From: an uncultured Synechococcaceae cyanobacterium
GTDB lineage: Bacteria > Cyanobacteriota > Cyanobacteriia > PCC-6307 > Cyanobiaceae
Reading direction: 5' to 3'
Assembly: GCA_902570945.1 (NCBI GenBank)
Contig: CACGAJ010000007.1
Coordinates: forward strand, 1-52,246
DNA length: 52,246 bases
The translations under genes and the position numbers were made by a program. Under the pieces are notes generated by a model. It saw nothing but the letters and a program-made list of their open reading frames with translations, had not been told where the DNA came from and did not search any database. Shown here piece by piece: positions 11,192 through 21,708 of this stretch (within the stretch, counting starts at the first letter, position 1; every line of letters starts with the position of its first letter).

Positions 11192-12065
11192 GATCGGCTT
11201 TTTCAAGAATCTCAGGTATTAAATGTTCTGCCTTAACTGCCATTAGATGAATTCCATTTGCAATTTTAATAAAATCTTGAGCTTGTTCAGCTGCAATTTG
11301 TATTCCCTCTTTTAAAGGTTCTTTAGCATTTTTAAGACGATTTAAAACATTATCAGGGATGTTTGCACCTGGGACGTATTTGTTTATAAAGAGCGCATTT
11401 TTGTAAGACTTCAACAGGAAAACACCTGCAATCACAGGAATTTCGAGAGGTTTGCTTATGTTGTCACAAAATTCTATCAAATTTTCTTTTTCCATAACCA
11501 TTTGAGTTTGTATAAATCGAGCTCCAGCTTCTTTTTTCTTTATCATTCTATTTCTTAAACTTTTTTGATTTCTGCAACTAGGGTCTGCTGCAGCTCCTGC
11601 AAATATAAATGTTTTTTTATCGGAAAGTTCTCCAAAAGTAGGATCAATCCCTTTGTTGAAGGCTTGAATTTGTTTTAACAACCTAACGGACTCAAACTCA
11701 TGAACCGCTTTAGCATTTTGCTGATCTCCCGCTTTTACTGAATCACCGGTAATGCATAAAATATTTTTAATTCCTAAAGCATTTGCCCCAAGAATGTCTG
11801 ATTGTAAAGCAATTTTATTACGATCTCTGCAAGATATTTGCATTACTGGTTCTATCCCATTTTCCAGTAATAGTTTGGACATTGCCAAGCTGCACATTCT
11901 CATAACAGCTCTACTACCGTCAGTAATGTTAACAGCATGTACCTTATCTTTCAAAAGTTGTGCTATCTTAAGAGATCTAATGGGGTTTCCACCTCTGGGG
12001 GGCATTAACTCTGCCGTGATTACTTTGGATTTTTTTTCTAAAGTCTGCTGAAGTTTTGATTTCAA
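11175..12065 (-). CDS. metF: Methylenetetrahydrofolate reductase
   Basis: 296 aa; MTHFR fold (VITAELMPPRGGNP..., FGELSDKKTFIFAGAAADPSCRN). Confidence 0.88.
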   Translation of the reverse strand: MKSKLQQTLEKKSKVITAELMPPRGGNPIRSLKIAQLLKDKVHAVNITDGSRAVMRMCSLAMSKLLLENGIEPVMQISCRDRNKIALQSDILGANALGIKNILCITGDSVKAGDQQNAKAVHEFESVRLLKQIQAFNKGIDPTFGELSDKKTFIFAGAAADPSCRNQKSLRNRMIKKKEAGARFIQTQMVMEKENLIEFCDNISKPLEIPVIAGVFLLKSYKNALFINKYVPGANIPDNVLNRLKNAKEPLKEGIQIAAEQAQDFIKIANGIHLMAVKAEHLIPEILEKADLNLEY

Positions 12066-12078
12066 TTGCTTTTATCCT

Positions 12079-12093
12079 ACTTGGTTAACAAGT
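12079..12093. promoter_or_regulatory. Dyad in the metF / LuxR-HTH divergent region
   Basis: ACTTG-GTTAA-CAAGT. Confidence 0.3.
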
Positions 12094-12140
12094 GTATTGA
12101 GATTGCTAAACTTAATTAATATAAAAAAGGAACTGTTTAA

Positions 12141-12419
12141 ATGCAAATGGTTGAAGAAGAAGTAAACAACATTGATTTGATGGGCCTCTCGACAAGAGAG
12201 ATGGAAATCATTGATCTAGTGGCTGATGGACTCACAAATCAAGAAATTGCAGTAAAACTTACTATCAGTAAAAGAACTGTAGACAATCATGTGAGTAATA
12301 TGTTCACAAAAACAGGTTCTAAAAATAGGGTAGCACTTTTAAATTGGGCAATGGATAATGGAAAGATTTGTAGAGATGGATTTAATTGTTGCTCCCTTCC
12401 AGACTCTGATCAAGATTAG
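12141..12419 (+). CDS. pedR: Small LuxR-type HTH regulator without receiver domain (PedR-like)
   Basis: 92 aa; STREMEIIDLVADGLTNQEIAVKLTISKRTVDNHVSNMFTKTGSKNRVALLNWA; Cys-rich tail ICRDGFNCC. Confidence 0.8.
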   Translation: MQMVEEEVNNIDLMGLSTREMEIIDLVADGLTNQEIAVKLTISKRTVDNHVSNMFTKTGSKNRVALLNWAMDNGKICRDGFNCCSLPDSDQD

Positions 12420-12567
12420 TATCGTTGCCTTTTTTTTTATGTTCAGCCAAGTCCATTAAACAATAATTTGTAGAACCTAATTCGAAGAGTTCTGCGTATG
12501 CGATACAAACATCTTTGTCTGAATCAACAAACCTTAATATTCCTTCTTTATCGTAAAGACCATACAT
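12382..12567 (-). CDS. Small protein of unknown function
   Basis: ORF track gives 12382..12636; the internal ATG at 12567 (MYGLYDKEGILRFVDSDKDVCIAYAELFELGSTNYCLMDLAEHKK) is the likelier start; 3' end overlaps pedR. Confidence 0.55.
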   Translation of the reverse strand: MYGLYDKEGILRFVDSDKDVCIAYAELFELGSTNYCLMDLAEHKKKGNDTNLDQSLEGSNN

Positions 12568-12655
12568 CTTAAGAAAAAATACTTTGCTTAAATATAAAGA
12601 AAATATAAAGGATGGGTGGTTCCTCTGACTAGTCACTTTTTGAATTTGTTAGATA

Positions 12656-13126
12656 TTATTCTTTCCACTCTGAAAAAGGATTATTAGCAAGACTAAAATT
12701 GTAGTAATGGGACAGCCCAGTAATTTCTTTTGAGATGAAAGATGGAAGAATTAAATCTTCCTCTTCATTAGAAAGTTCAATTTCTGCAATTTCAAGTGGA
12801 TAATTATTTTCTTTAAAGCAATCTATAATCCAAGATTTTTTTTCAATTTTTAGAAAATATCTATCTTTTTTAATTTTATTGGAAAGATTTGACATTATTG
12901 TTTCAGCATCGCTTCGTGGAATGGAGTATTCGAATTCAAAGTTGGTAAAGCCTTTGATATGTTTTTTAAGTGCAATTTTAGAGTTTTTGTTAGTAAGCCT
13001 TACCCTAATAATCCAACCATCTAAACTTTTGGATAAATATCCTTGTTCAATATAAATTTTTTTATTTATGAATTCTTTCCAATTATCATTTTTTATAAGA
13101 AATCTTCTTTCTATCTCTAGGGCCAT
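12656..13126 (-). CDS. CYTH-domain (triphosphate tunnel metalloenzyme-like) protein
   Basis: 156 aa; MALEIERRFLI N-terminus, YIEQGYLS..WIIRVRLTN..K.ALK. Confidence 0.88.
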   Translation of the reverse strand: MALEIERRFLIKNDNWKEFINKKIYIEQGYLSKSLDGWIIRVRLTNKNSKIALKKHIKGFTNFEFEYSIPRSDAETIMSNLSNKIKKDRYFLKIEKKSWIIDCFKENNYPLEIAEIELSNEEEDLILPSFISKEITGLSHYYNFSLANNPFSEWKE

Positions 13127-14038
13127 TTAATTTTTGAAATTTTTTTGAGATAAATCACCTTTCCAATCTAGTTTTTTTATTAGGGTACTATAGTAGCTTG
13201 TGCTTTTTTTAAACTTTATTATTTTGCAGGGCGATTGCCCTTTTTTGATCTCACAATAATAATTTTCCTTAATGGTCATACATTTTGACCCGTCTCTCCA
13301 TAATTTAATTTCCCCTTTACTTTTTTTGACAGGTTTTACAATTACATTACTTGTATTAGGTATAACTATTGGTCTACTAGCCAAACTCATAGGGCATATA
13401 GGGTTAATTATCATTGCATTAATACTAGGGTGCACTATAGGCCCCCCTGCAGCCATTGAGTAGGCTGTTGAACCAGTAGATGTAGATATGATTAATCCAT
13501 CACCTTTGTATTCATTAACCTTCTCGTTATCTATTTCAATTTCTATTTGGTTGGTTGGAGAAATGTCTTCTTCAACAGATTTAAAATAAAAATCATTTAA
13601 GGCATCGTAGCTTTTTATAATCTTTTTCTCAGAACTTTTCTCATTAATACAAACATTACAATTTAATCTATTACGAAAGTCAATTTTATATTCTTCGTTT
13701 TCAAGGATTTCAATAAAAGATTTGTCAAACAAAAAATCTTTTTCTTGCGTAAGGAAACCCAGATTACCGCCAATATTAATGCTCAACAAAGGAATATCAT
13801 AATCAGCTAAAGCATTTGCACATTTTAGAAAGGTTCCATCTCCACCAAGAACTATGCCAATATTTGGTTGTAATTCTAGTTTATAAAAATGCTTCGCAAT
13901 TTCATCTCCATGAAAATCACTTTGAATTCTTTTTGATTTTATATTTTTAGCTTTGAGGACTTCTTCACAAAATTTAGAAGCCTCTTGAGCTATAGAACTA
14001 TCTGAACGATATATTATAAGCACTAATGAAAGTTTCAT
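13127..14038 (-). CDS. nadK: NAD kinase
   Basis: 303 aa; [60 protein letters not shown]. Confidence 0.96.
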   Translation of the reverse strand: MKLSLVLIIYRSDSSIAQEASKFCEEVLKAKNIKSKRIQSDFHGDEIAKHFYKLELQPNIGIVLGGDGTFLKCANALADYDIPLLSINIGGNLGFLTQEKDFLFDKSFIEILENEEYKIDFRNRLNCNVCINEKSSEKKIIKSYDALNDFYFKSVEEDISPTNQIEIEIDNEKVNEYKGDGLIISTSTGSTAYSMAAGGPIVHPSINAMIINPICPMSLASRPIVIPNTSNVIVKPVKKSKGEIKLWRDGSKCMTIKENYYCEIKKGQSPCKIIKFKKSTSYYSTLIKKLDWKGDLSQKNFKN

Positions 14039-14047
14039 TTAGTGGTT

Positions 14048-14371
14048 TTACCATTTTAATAAATTAAAACTTTCCATATCTACAGTCACCCTATTCCTAT
14101 AAAGAGATAATAAGATAGCTAATCCAACTGCTGCTTCTGCTGCAGCAACAGTAATCACAAAAATTGTAAAAACTTGTCCTTGAATTAAATTATTATCAAC
14201 ATAGGAAGAAAACGCCATTAAGTTTATATTTACTGCATTTAGCATTAACTCAATGCTCATAAGAACTCTTACTGCATTTCTGCTATTTAATAATCCCCAA
14301 ATTCCAATACAGAATAGTGCTGAAGATACTATTAAAAATGCTTGAATAGGTATTGATTCTAAACTCATCAT
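14048..14371 (-). CDS. ndhE: NAD(P)H-quinone oxidoreductase subunit 4L
   Basis: 107 aa; SIELMLNAVNINLMAF, VAAAEAAVGLAILLSLYR. Confidence 0.96.
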   Translation of the reverse strand: MMSLESIPIQAFLIVSSALFCIGIWGLLNSRNAVRVLMSIELMLNAVNINLMAFSSYVDNNLIQGQVFTIFVITVAAAEAAVGLAILLSLYRNRVTVDMESFNLLKW

Positions 14372-14386
14372 AAGAAAAGTGAAAGG

Positions 14387-14986
14387 TTAATTTTTATTTG
14401 TAAGTAATGGTTCTGATGATTTTTCAATTAACTCTTGATCAACAGGTAATCCAGTGGAAATATCCTTGCTCATTACATCTCTCCTAGCTAAAACAATAGC
14501 TCCAATCATTGCCATTAAAAGTAAGACTGATGCTACTTCAAATGGAAGTAGATAATCACTAAATAGATGTTCACCAATTCTGATAGTTGATTCTTCTCCT
14601 ATAGAGTTTTGAGGACTTGATAGGCTCCATACATTAGTCAAGTCAACTCTTATTAAAAGGCTTAGCAGGGTTAAACATATTGAGGTTGATATGATTCTTC
14701 TTGATTTAATGTCACTGATGGGTTTTAAATCTTCTTTTTTATTTACTAGCATTATTGCAAAGATTATTAATACATTAACTGCACCTACATAAACTAAAAC
14801 TTGTGCTGCAGCAACAAAACTTGCATTCAAAAGAAGATATAATCCTGCAACACTCATGAAAACTCCACCTAGAAGAAAGGCTGAATAAACAATACTTTCT
14901 AGCAATACAACACCAAGTGCCCCAATAAGGATAACTAAAGATAAAATTGAAAAACAAATAATTTGAGTTGTTATTGCAATTGACAT
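14387..14986 (-). CDS. ndhG: NAD(P)H-quinone oxidoreductase subunit 6
   Basis: 199 aa; NdhG/NuoJ VAAAQVLVYVGAVNVLIIFAIMLVN. Confidence 0.95.
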   Translation of the reverse strand: MSIAITTQIICFSILSLVILIGALGVVLLESIVYSAFLLGGVFMSVAGLYLLLNASFVAAAQVLVYVGAVNVLIIFAIMLVNKKEDLKPISDIKSRRIISTSICLTLLSLLIRVDLTNVWSLSSPQNSIGEESTIRIGEHLFSDYLLPFEVASVLLLMAMIGAIVLARRDVMSKDISTGLPVDQELIEKSSEPLLTNKN

Positions 14987-14999
14987 AAATTAATGGAAA

Positions 15000-15626
15000 T
15001 TAATTGTTTGTATTAGAAACTTTATCTTTATTTTCATTAGATTCAGGTTTCATCCAATCATAGACTTCTTCAGGTAATTTACCAACTCTAGTATCTGAAG
15101 CTGCGATTTCATGAGGGTCCATGACACCTTTAGGTAGATAGGCAAGTTCTCTTAGAGGTTTGACTGAAGGATCTGTTGTGACATTTGTAGGTAGTCTACC
15201 AAGTGCAACGTTATCAAAATTTAGATTGTGTCTATCAAAAGTAGCTAATTCATATTCTTCCGTCATCGATAAACAATTAGTTGGGCAATATTCAACACAA
15301 TTTCCGCAAAATATACAAACTCCAAAGTCTATAGAATAATTTCTAAGTTCCTTTTTTTTGGTTTCTTTATTCATTACCCAATCAACTACTGGAAGATTTA
15401 TAGGGCATACTCTCACGCAAACTTCACAAGCAATACATTTATCGAATTCATAGTGTATTCTTCCTCTATATCTTTCAGAAGGTATTAATTTTTCATATGG
15501 ATATTGGACAGTAACAGGTCTTCTTCGAAGATGATCAAAAGTTACTGATAAGCCATTATATAAGTATTTGCCAGCATTAAATGCTTCTTTGATATAGCTA
15601 TTTATTTGATGAAGGAAATTTTTCAT
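15000..15626 (-). CDS. ndhI: NAD(P)H-quinone oxidoreductase subunit I, 2x[4Fe-4S]
   Basis: 208 aa; [12 protein letters not shown] and [12 protein letters not shown] ferredoxin motifs. Confidence 0.96.
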   Translation of the reverse strand: MKNFLHQINSYIKEAFNAGKYLYNGLSVTFDHLRRRPVTVQYPYEKLIPSERYRGRIHYEFDKCIACEVCVRVCPINLPVVDWVMNKETKKKELRNYSIDFGVCIFCGNCVEYCPTNCLSMTEEYELATFDRHNLNFDNVALGRLPTNVTTDPSVKPLRELAYLPKGVMDPHEIAASDTRVGKLPEEVYDWMKPESNENKDKVSNTNN

Positions 15627-15694
15627 TTTGAAGAATTTACTTAGTTATTTTATTTTAGTGGATTAATTTTAAATTTAAGTATATTTACTTAAGT

Positions 15695-16813
15695 TTAACC
15701 ACCAAAGAATTGCGGAAATGCAAGTTTTAATCCTGCAGTTATCAAAAGATTAGCAAGAGAAATTGGAAGAAGAAACTTCCATCCTAGATCTAATAGTTGA
15801 TCTATTCTTACTCTAGGAGTTGTCCAACGCAGTAATATTGCAATAAAAACTAATAGATATGCTTTCAATACAGTCATAACAATTCCTATTGATGCAGTGA
15901 AAACTTGTATAAAGGGTGCATTGATGGGTAAATTTAAAAACTTAGCTATTAATTCAACTGGAATAGGAAAACCCCATCCTCCTAAATAAAGTATTGATAC
16001 TAATAAAGCTGAAAGTATTAAATTTATGTAACTACCAAGATAAAACAATGCGAATTTCATCCCTGCATATTCAGTTTGATATCCTGCAACTAATTCTTCT
16101 TCAGCTTCGGGTAAGTCAAATGGAAGTCTCTCACATTCTGCAAGAGCACAAATCCAAAAGACTATAAAACCAACTGGTTGTCTCCATATATTCCAACTTA
16201 GGATTCCAGCACCACTTTGTTGGTTGACAATGTCAATAGTACTTAGAGAATTTGTCATTAGTACGATAGCCAGCACAGATAAAGCTAAAGGAATTTCATA
16301 ACTTATTGATTGAGCTGCTGCCCTTAAACCTCCTAATAAAGAATACTTATTATTTGATGCATATCCGCTCATAAGAAGGCCAATTGGCTGAATACTGCTT
16401 AAAGCGATCCATAAGAAAATTCCAATACCAACATTGCTTATTAAAAGGTTTTGTCCAAAAGGAACAATTAGCCAGGACAGAATAACTGGGACAAGAACTA
16501 ATATAGGTCCTGCAGTGAACAGAATTCCATCCGCTTTAGCAGGAATAATATCTTCTTTGACAAGTAGCTTAAGACCATCTGCAATTGGTTGGAGGACGCC
16601 AAGCGCTCCTGCATATTCGGGACCTATTCTTTGTTGAGCAGCAGCAGATATTTTTCTTTCAAGCCAAACTGTTACTAAAACTCCAACAACTGCCGCTACT
16701 AAAACCAAAAGCATAGGTAGAGGAAGCCAGATTATATGGGCGATTTCGCTGGAAAGGCCAAAACCTTGTAAGAATTCATTAAAACTATATTCGAGATCTA
16801 ATCCGTATTCCAA
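15695..16813 (-). CDS. ndhA: NAD(P)H-quinone oxidoreductase subunit 1
   Basis: 372 aa; [65 protein letters not shown]. Confidence 0.96.
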   Translation of the reverse strand: MEYGLDLEYSFNEFLQGFGLSSEIAHIIWLPLPMLLVLVAAVVGVLVTVWLERKISAAAQQRIGPEYAGALGVLQPIADGLKLLVKEDIIPAKADGILFTAGPILVLVPVILSWLIVPFGQNLLISNVGIGIFLWIALSSIQPIGLLMSGYASNNKYSLLGGLRAAAQSISYEIPLALSVLAIVLMTNSLSTIDIVNQQSGAGILSWNIWRQPVGFIVFWICALAECERLPFDLPEAEEELVAGYQTEYAGMKFALFYLGSYINLILSALLVSILYLGGWGFPIPVELIAKFLNLPINAPFIQVFTASIGIVMTVLKAYLLVFIAILLRWTTPRVRIDQLLDLGWKFLLPISLANLLITAGLKLAFPQFFGG

Positions 16814-16888
16814 AATTTTTTTGTTACTTACTTAATAGGTTAACTCTTAACAAACAATATGTGTGTTTTTTATGAAAAGCTGCAAATA

Positions 16889-18034
16889 TTATTCTCTATT
16901 TTCTAAGCTGATCCAATCTCTTGGTTCTGAACCTGTATAGATTTGCGATGGTCTAAAAATTCTATTTGCTCCAAGTTGCTCTCTCCAATGCGCTAACCAA
17001 CCAGCAACTCTAGATATAGCAAAAATTGGAGTAAATAAATCACGAGGAATACCAAGTTTTCTATAAACAAGACCAGAATAAAAATCCACGTTAGGGAATA
17101 TACCCTTAGGCCCAAGTCTTGGTATTGCCTCTGCCTCAAGTGATTTAGCAACTTCATACATTTCATCTGCTCCAAATCGAACAAAAAGCTCTTCTGCCAG
17201 TTTTTGAAGAATTATTGCTCTTGGATCTTTGACTTTATATTCTCTGTGGCCGAAGCCCATTATCTTACTTTTATTTTTTATTGCATTTTCTAAAAAAGAC
17301 CCAGCATTGTCTGGGGTTTTAATCTCTTCTAACATTGCAATAACATCTTCATTTGCCCCTCCATGCAATGGGCCAGCTAGGGTTCCTACTGCAGAGGCGA
17401 TGACTGCATATGGGTCTGTAAGAGTACTTGCAGTCACTCTAGCGCTAAATGTGCTTGCGTTTAAACTATGTTCGGCATGTAGAATTAAACACCTATCAAA
17501 AACTTTTGCAGCTATAGGATCTTGTTCTTTTTCAGTCAGCATGTAAAGAAAATTTGATGAGTAAGTTAAATCATCTCTAGGTTGAATTGGGTCTTGTCCT
17601 TTTTTAATTAGTTGATACGCAGCAATCATTGTGGGTATTTTTGCTATTAGTCTTATAACTGCGTTGTAGATGTAATTAGGATCATCTATTGCTCTACGTG
17701 AATAGAAGAGCCCCAAAGAAGCCGCACTAGATTGAAGAGCATCCATTGGATGACCGGATGCAGGGAAACATTTCATCATATCTCTGACTCTAAAACTTAA
17801 TCTTCGATGCATCTGAACTTCTTGTTCGAAATCTCTTAGTTGAATAGCTGTAGGCAATTCACCCCAAATCAATAGGTAAGCAGTTTCTAAAAAACTGCTT
17901 TTTTGGGATAGTTCCTCAATGGAATAGCCTCTGTATAATAATTTACCCTTGTTGCCGTCAATATCACAAATAGATGAATTAGTAACTGGGACACCCTCTA
18001 ATCCTGGTTTTAAAATTAGTTTGTTGCTATCCAA
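16889..18034 (-). CDS. gltA: Citrate synthase
   Basis: 381 aa; LLYRGYSIEELSQ, LHAEHSLNASTFSARVTAST, GPLHGGANEDV, MGFGHREYKVKDPRA. Confidence 0.96.
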   Translation of the reverse strand: MDSNKLILKPGLEGVPVTNSSICDIDGNKGKLLYRGYSIEELSQKSSFLETAYLLIWGELPTAIQLRDFEQEVQMHRRLSFRVRDMMKCFPASGHPMDALQSSAASLGLFYSRRAIDDPNYIYNAVIRLIAKIPTMIAAYQLIKKGQDPIQPRDDLTYSSNFLYMLTEKEQDPIAAKVFDRCLILHAEHSLNASTFSARVTASTLTDPYAVIASAVGTLAGPLHGGANEDVIAMLEEIKTPDNAGSFLENAIKNKSKIMGFGHREYKVKDPRAIILQKLAEELFVRFGADEMYEVAKSLEAEAIPRLGPKGIFPNVDFYSGLVYRKLGIPRDLFTPIFAISRVAGWLAHWREQLGANRIFRPSQIYTGSEPRDWISLENRE

Positions 18035-18159
18035 TTGCTTAATTCAATATCAAATACTTATAGATTAAAGATAGTCAAATAATTTTTAATTAACCACAAG
18101 TTTTAACTTCATAAAAAATTAAAATGATTGTGTTTAAAGCTTGTTTGAATTAATTTAAT

Positions 18160-19626
18160 TTAAAGAATTTTTAATATTGTTTCTTTATAAAGAATTGGAT
18201 TTTTTTCGGGAATAGATTGACTGATGATTTCTAGCGATTCTTCATTCGATATTTTTAAAATATTTTTAATTAGAAAATTAAGGTCCTGCAAATTAGAAAA
18301 ATATTCAATTTTATTAGAATTACTATTTTTGATATCAACTTCTGAATAAAGAAAAGCAGATTTATCTTTATTACTCTTTAGGTTAAAAAATGTTTTTGAT
18401 ATTTTCTCCAGTTTTTTACCATCAATTAAGTGATTGCTTACGATTTGTAAACCTCCTGATTCTATTGTATATAAATTTTCATAAGTTAAGTGTTTTATAA
18501 CATCGTCTTTTTCTTCAAGAATATCTTTGGAGTATATCGAATAAATATCTTCATTTTGTCTCAAAGTATATTTGTTGAAATCTTTTAGCTTGTTCAAAGC
18601 ACTTAAATCAAATTGATCTTCATTATTTTTTTCAAATGTAATAAGCCAATCTTTATTTGAATTGAGAATTAAAATGTTTTGATTGTCATTTTGATTAAAC
18701 TCTTCAAAAAAATTGAGTTCAAAATCATTTATTAAAGGTTTTAGATATTTGTCAAAATTTTTTATATCACTAAAAATTGAAATTTCAGGATTATCTTCAT
18801 TAGTTTTCTCTTTATTTATTAACTGATCGTAAGTAAGAATATCAATATTTTTTTTATTATTTAGTAAATATGATTTTAAAATTAAATGTTTATTTTTTAA
18901 GTCAAATGTTGTGGCTATAATATCCTCCTTATTCTCATTAAAAATTTCCTTATCAAAAAATACACTGTCCCAAAATTTATTTGTGAATAATATATTTTTT
19001 TCGTTTTTTAGTCCAAAAAGTTCTCCCTCATATTGAAATTTTTTTTCTTTAAAATCACTGCTGGAGTTAATACTTTTTTTGATTAATTTTTTATCTGATG
19101 AGGCAATTATATAATTATCCTCGGTTCGGTATATAAAGTTAAGGAAATTTATTTTGTTATCTCTATTAATTGAAATTATCTCATCAATCTGATCAATTTT
19201 ATTAGGCAAATTTAATAAATCTTCTATCGTTTTTTCGGGCTTAATTTTAAAAATAATCAAAATATCATCCTTAAGCTTTTTATTATTTTCAAAAGTTGAG
19301 ATTATAAGTTCATTGTTATAGATATCTTCTATTTTATTGTTGCCTAGATCTATACCTAAGTAATCTAATATAGATTCTTGTATTAAAACGAAGTTATCTT
19401 GATTTTTTCTATTTTTATCTTTTTCATTATTATTGACAATATTAAAGCTATCTAAATTTGAAATAAATAATAATTTATTGTTTTCAGGTATAAATTTTAA
19501 AATATTTAGTTGCTCAATATTAGTACTTTGCTCTTTATTTTTATTAGCAGCAACTTTTTTAAAGCCAAAAAAAAGTAATAAAGATAATAATAGTATTATT
19601 ACTACTACCCTAAGTTTCATTATCAA
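18160..19626 (-). CDS. DUF3352-like membrane-anchored protein of unknown function
   Basis: 488 aa; N-terminal hydrophobic segment (LRVVVIILLLSLLLFFGF), Lys/Asn/Asp-rich, LKFIPENNKLLFISNLDSFN. Confidence 0.65.
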   Translation of the reverse strand: MIMKLRVVVIILLLSLLLFFGFKKVAANKNKEQSTNIEQLNILKFIPENNKLLFISNLDSFNIVNNNEKDKNRKNQDNFVLIQESILDYLGIDLGNNKIEDIYNNELIISTFENNKKLKDDILIIFKIKPEKTIEDLLNLPNKIDQIDEIISINRDNKINFLNFIYRTEDNYIIASSDKKLIKKSINSSSDFKEKKFQYEGELFGLKNEKNILFTNKFWDSVFFDKEIFNENKEDIIATTFDLKNKHLILKSYLLNNKKNIDILTYDQLINKEKTNEDNPEISIFSDIKNFDKYLKPLINDFELNFFEEFNQNDNQNILILNSNKDWLITFEKNNEDQFDLSALNKLKDFNKYTLRQNEDIYSIYSKDILEEKDDVIKHLTYENLYTIESGGLQIVSNHLIDGKKLEKISKTFFNLKSNKDKSAFLYSEVDIKNSNSNKIEYFSNLQDLNFLIKNILKISNEESLEIISQSIPEKNPILYKETILKIL

Positions 19627-19709
19627 TGTTTATTTTTATTTTTAACGATAAACTTCCTACTGCAACTTAATTTATTAAATTGTAAATAACACATAATTTA
19701 TCCTATAAA

Positions 19710-20060
19710 TTGGGAAGTTATCCAAAATCTATAAATGCTTCTAGTCTCAATGATTGGTTTAATTCTGAGAAAGAAGATCCAGTTTTGATTGATGTAAGAG
19801 AACAGTCAGAGCTTGAAATAGCTCGTTTCTCAAAAGAATTTTTACATATACCAATTAGTAAAGTCACATCTGAATATGTTGAAGAAATATTTGCTGGTTT
19901 ATTAGACAGAGAAATTGTAGTTACCTGTCATGCAGGAATAAGAAGTTATAACTTTTCTCAATGGTGCTTGGATAATAATATTGTGAGCGAAATATGGAAT
20001 TTGGAGGAGGGTATTGATGGATGGAGTAGATATATTGACCCATCAATCCCAAGGTATTGA
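19710..20060 (+). CDS. Rhodanese-like domain protein
   Basis: 116 aa, TTG start; PVLIDVREQSELEIARF, VVTCHAGIRSYNFSQWC. Confidence 0.88.
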   Translation: MGSYPKSINASSLNDWFNSEKEDPVLIDVREQSELEIARFSKEFLHIPISKVTSEYVEEIFAGLLDREIVVTCHAGIRSYNFSQWCLDNNIVSEIWNLEEGIDGWSRYIDPSIPRY

Positions 20061-21305
20061 TTAAATATCTAATGAAGATGCAACAGTATTAACATCTTTG
20101 TCGCCTCTACCAGAACAATTGATAACTATATGAGTATCTTTTTCAAGAGTAGGGCATAATTTATCTAACCAAGCAAAGGCATGGGAAGTTTCAAGTGCAG
20201 GTATAATTCCTTCTAGTTCACTAACAAGTTTTAAGGCGTCTAAAGCTTCTTGATCTGTGACTGATCCATATTCTGCTCTACCTATATCTTTTAAATGGCT
20301 ATGTTCAGGCCCTACTCCAGGGTAATCTAAACCTGCACTTATTGAGTGAGCTTCTTGTACTTGACCATTATCATCTTGCAAGAGAAGACTCATTGATCCA
20401 TGCAAAATTCCAACTGACCCTTTAGTGATAGTGGCAGCATGTTTGTCAGTATCAACTCCGCTTCCTGCGGCTTCAACTCCAATAAGACGTACAGAAGTTT
20501 CTTTAACAAAAGGATGGAAAAGCCCCATTGCATTTGATCCCCCACCTACACAAGCGAGCAAAATATCGGGCAAAGATCCAAATGATTCCAAACATTGTTT
20601 TTTAGTTTCTACACCTATAACTGCATGAAAATCTCGCACAATCTTTGGGAAAGGGTGCGGGCCTGCAACAGATCCTAAAATGTAGTGTGTGGTTTCGACA
20701 TTAGAAACCCAATCTCTAATGGCCTCACTAGTAGCATCCTTAAGTGTTGCAGTTCCAGAATTTACAACTTTAACTTCAGCTCCTAAAAGTTTCATTCTGA
20801 AAACGTTAAGGGATTGCCTTTTTATGTCTTCAGCACCCATGTAGATAATACATTTCAAGCCAAATCTCGCACAAACAGTAGCAGTAGCAACTCCATGCTG
20901 ACCTGCTCCAGTTTCTGCAATTATTCTTTTTTTGCCCATTCTTATTGCCAATAAAGCTTGTCCAAGAGCATTATTAATTTTGTGAGCCCCAGTATGATTT
21001 AAATCTTCTCTTTTAAGCCATATTCTAGGAGTTGCTTGTTTATTTTTGTAATGTTCAGTAAGTCTTTTGGCTTCATAAAGTGGTGTTTCTCTTCCTACAT
21101 AAGTCTTGAGTAGATGATTTAATTCTTCTACAAAAAGTTTATCTTTCCATGCATTAGATGCGGCGTCCTCAAGTTCAAAAAGAGCGGGCATTAGCGTTTC
21201 AGGAACATATTGACCACCATATTTTCCAAATCTTCCCTCTTTGGAGGGTTGATTTAAATCGTCATTTTTATAGTTTTGATCAGTGCGAGAAAATGTACTT
21301 ACCAC
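20061..21305 (-). CDS. trpB: Tryptophan synthase beta subunit
   Basis: 414 aa; [66 protein letters not shown]. Confidence 0.98.
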   Translation of the reverse strand: MVSTFSRTDQNYKNDDLNQPSKEGRFGKYGGQYVPETLMPALFELEDAASNAWKDKLFVEELNHLLKTYVGRETPLYEAKRLTEHYKNKQATPRIWLKREDLNHTGAHKINNALGQALLAIRMGKKRIIAETGAGQHGVATATVCARFGLKCIIYMGAEDIKRQSLNVFRMKLLGAEVKVVNSGTATLKDATSEAIRDWVSNVETTHYILGSVAGPHPFPKIVRDFHAVIGVETKKQCLESFGSLPDILLACVGGGSNAMGLFHPFVKETSVRLIGVEAAGSGVDTDKHAATITKGSVGILHGSMSLLLQDDNGQVQEAHSISAGLDYPGVGPEHSHLKDIGRAEYGSVTDQEALDALKLVSELEGIIPALETSHAFAWLDKLCPTLEKDTHIVINCSGRGDKDVNTVASSLDI

Positions 21306-21353
21306 TTTTTCTATAGAATAAGTATTAACTAACTATAGATTATTTTGAAAATA

Positions 21354-21665
21354 ATGGGAAAAAAGAATTGGATCGAATTTGATAATCAAGAAAAGAAATC
21401 TGAAGAAACAGCTAAGGTAGATAATTTTAATAAAAGATCAAAAATAAATATTTCAAAACAAAAAAAAGGTAAAAAGGGTAAGACTATAACTTTAATTAGA
21501 GGTTTAGGCACTGAGGATGAAATTTTATTAAAAGAATTACTAAAAAAAATTAAAGTTTTTTGTGGGACTGGAGGAACATTAATTGATAGAAATATCCAGT
21601 TACAGGGTGATATGGTATCGAAATCAATTGAGTTTCTTCGTAAAGAGGGATTTCATAATTTATGA
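21354..21665 (+). CDS. SUI1/eIF1-like (YciH-type) protein
   Basis: ORF track starts at TTG 21345; ATG at 21354 preferred; GKKGKTITLIRGLGTEDEILLKELLKKIKVFCGTGGTLIDRNIQLQGD. Confidence 0.85.
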   Translation: MGKKNWIEFDNQEKKSEETAKVDNFNKRSKINISKQKKGKKGKTITLIRGLGTEDEILLKELLKKIKVFCGTGGTLIDRNIQLQGDMVSKSIEFLRKEGFHNL

Positions 21666-21708
21666 AGCAAGGGTTAGGATAGGTTTTTAATTTTGATGAA
21701 GTAAAAAA

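Noticed and set aside
11752-12051. 99-aa plus-strand ORF opposite metF
   Set aside because: Shadow ORF of metF; no recognisable domain
17229-17546. 105-aa plus-strand ORF opposite gltA
   Set aside because: Shadow ORF of citrate synthase
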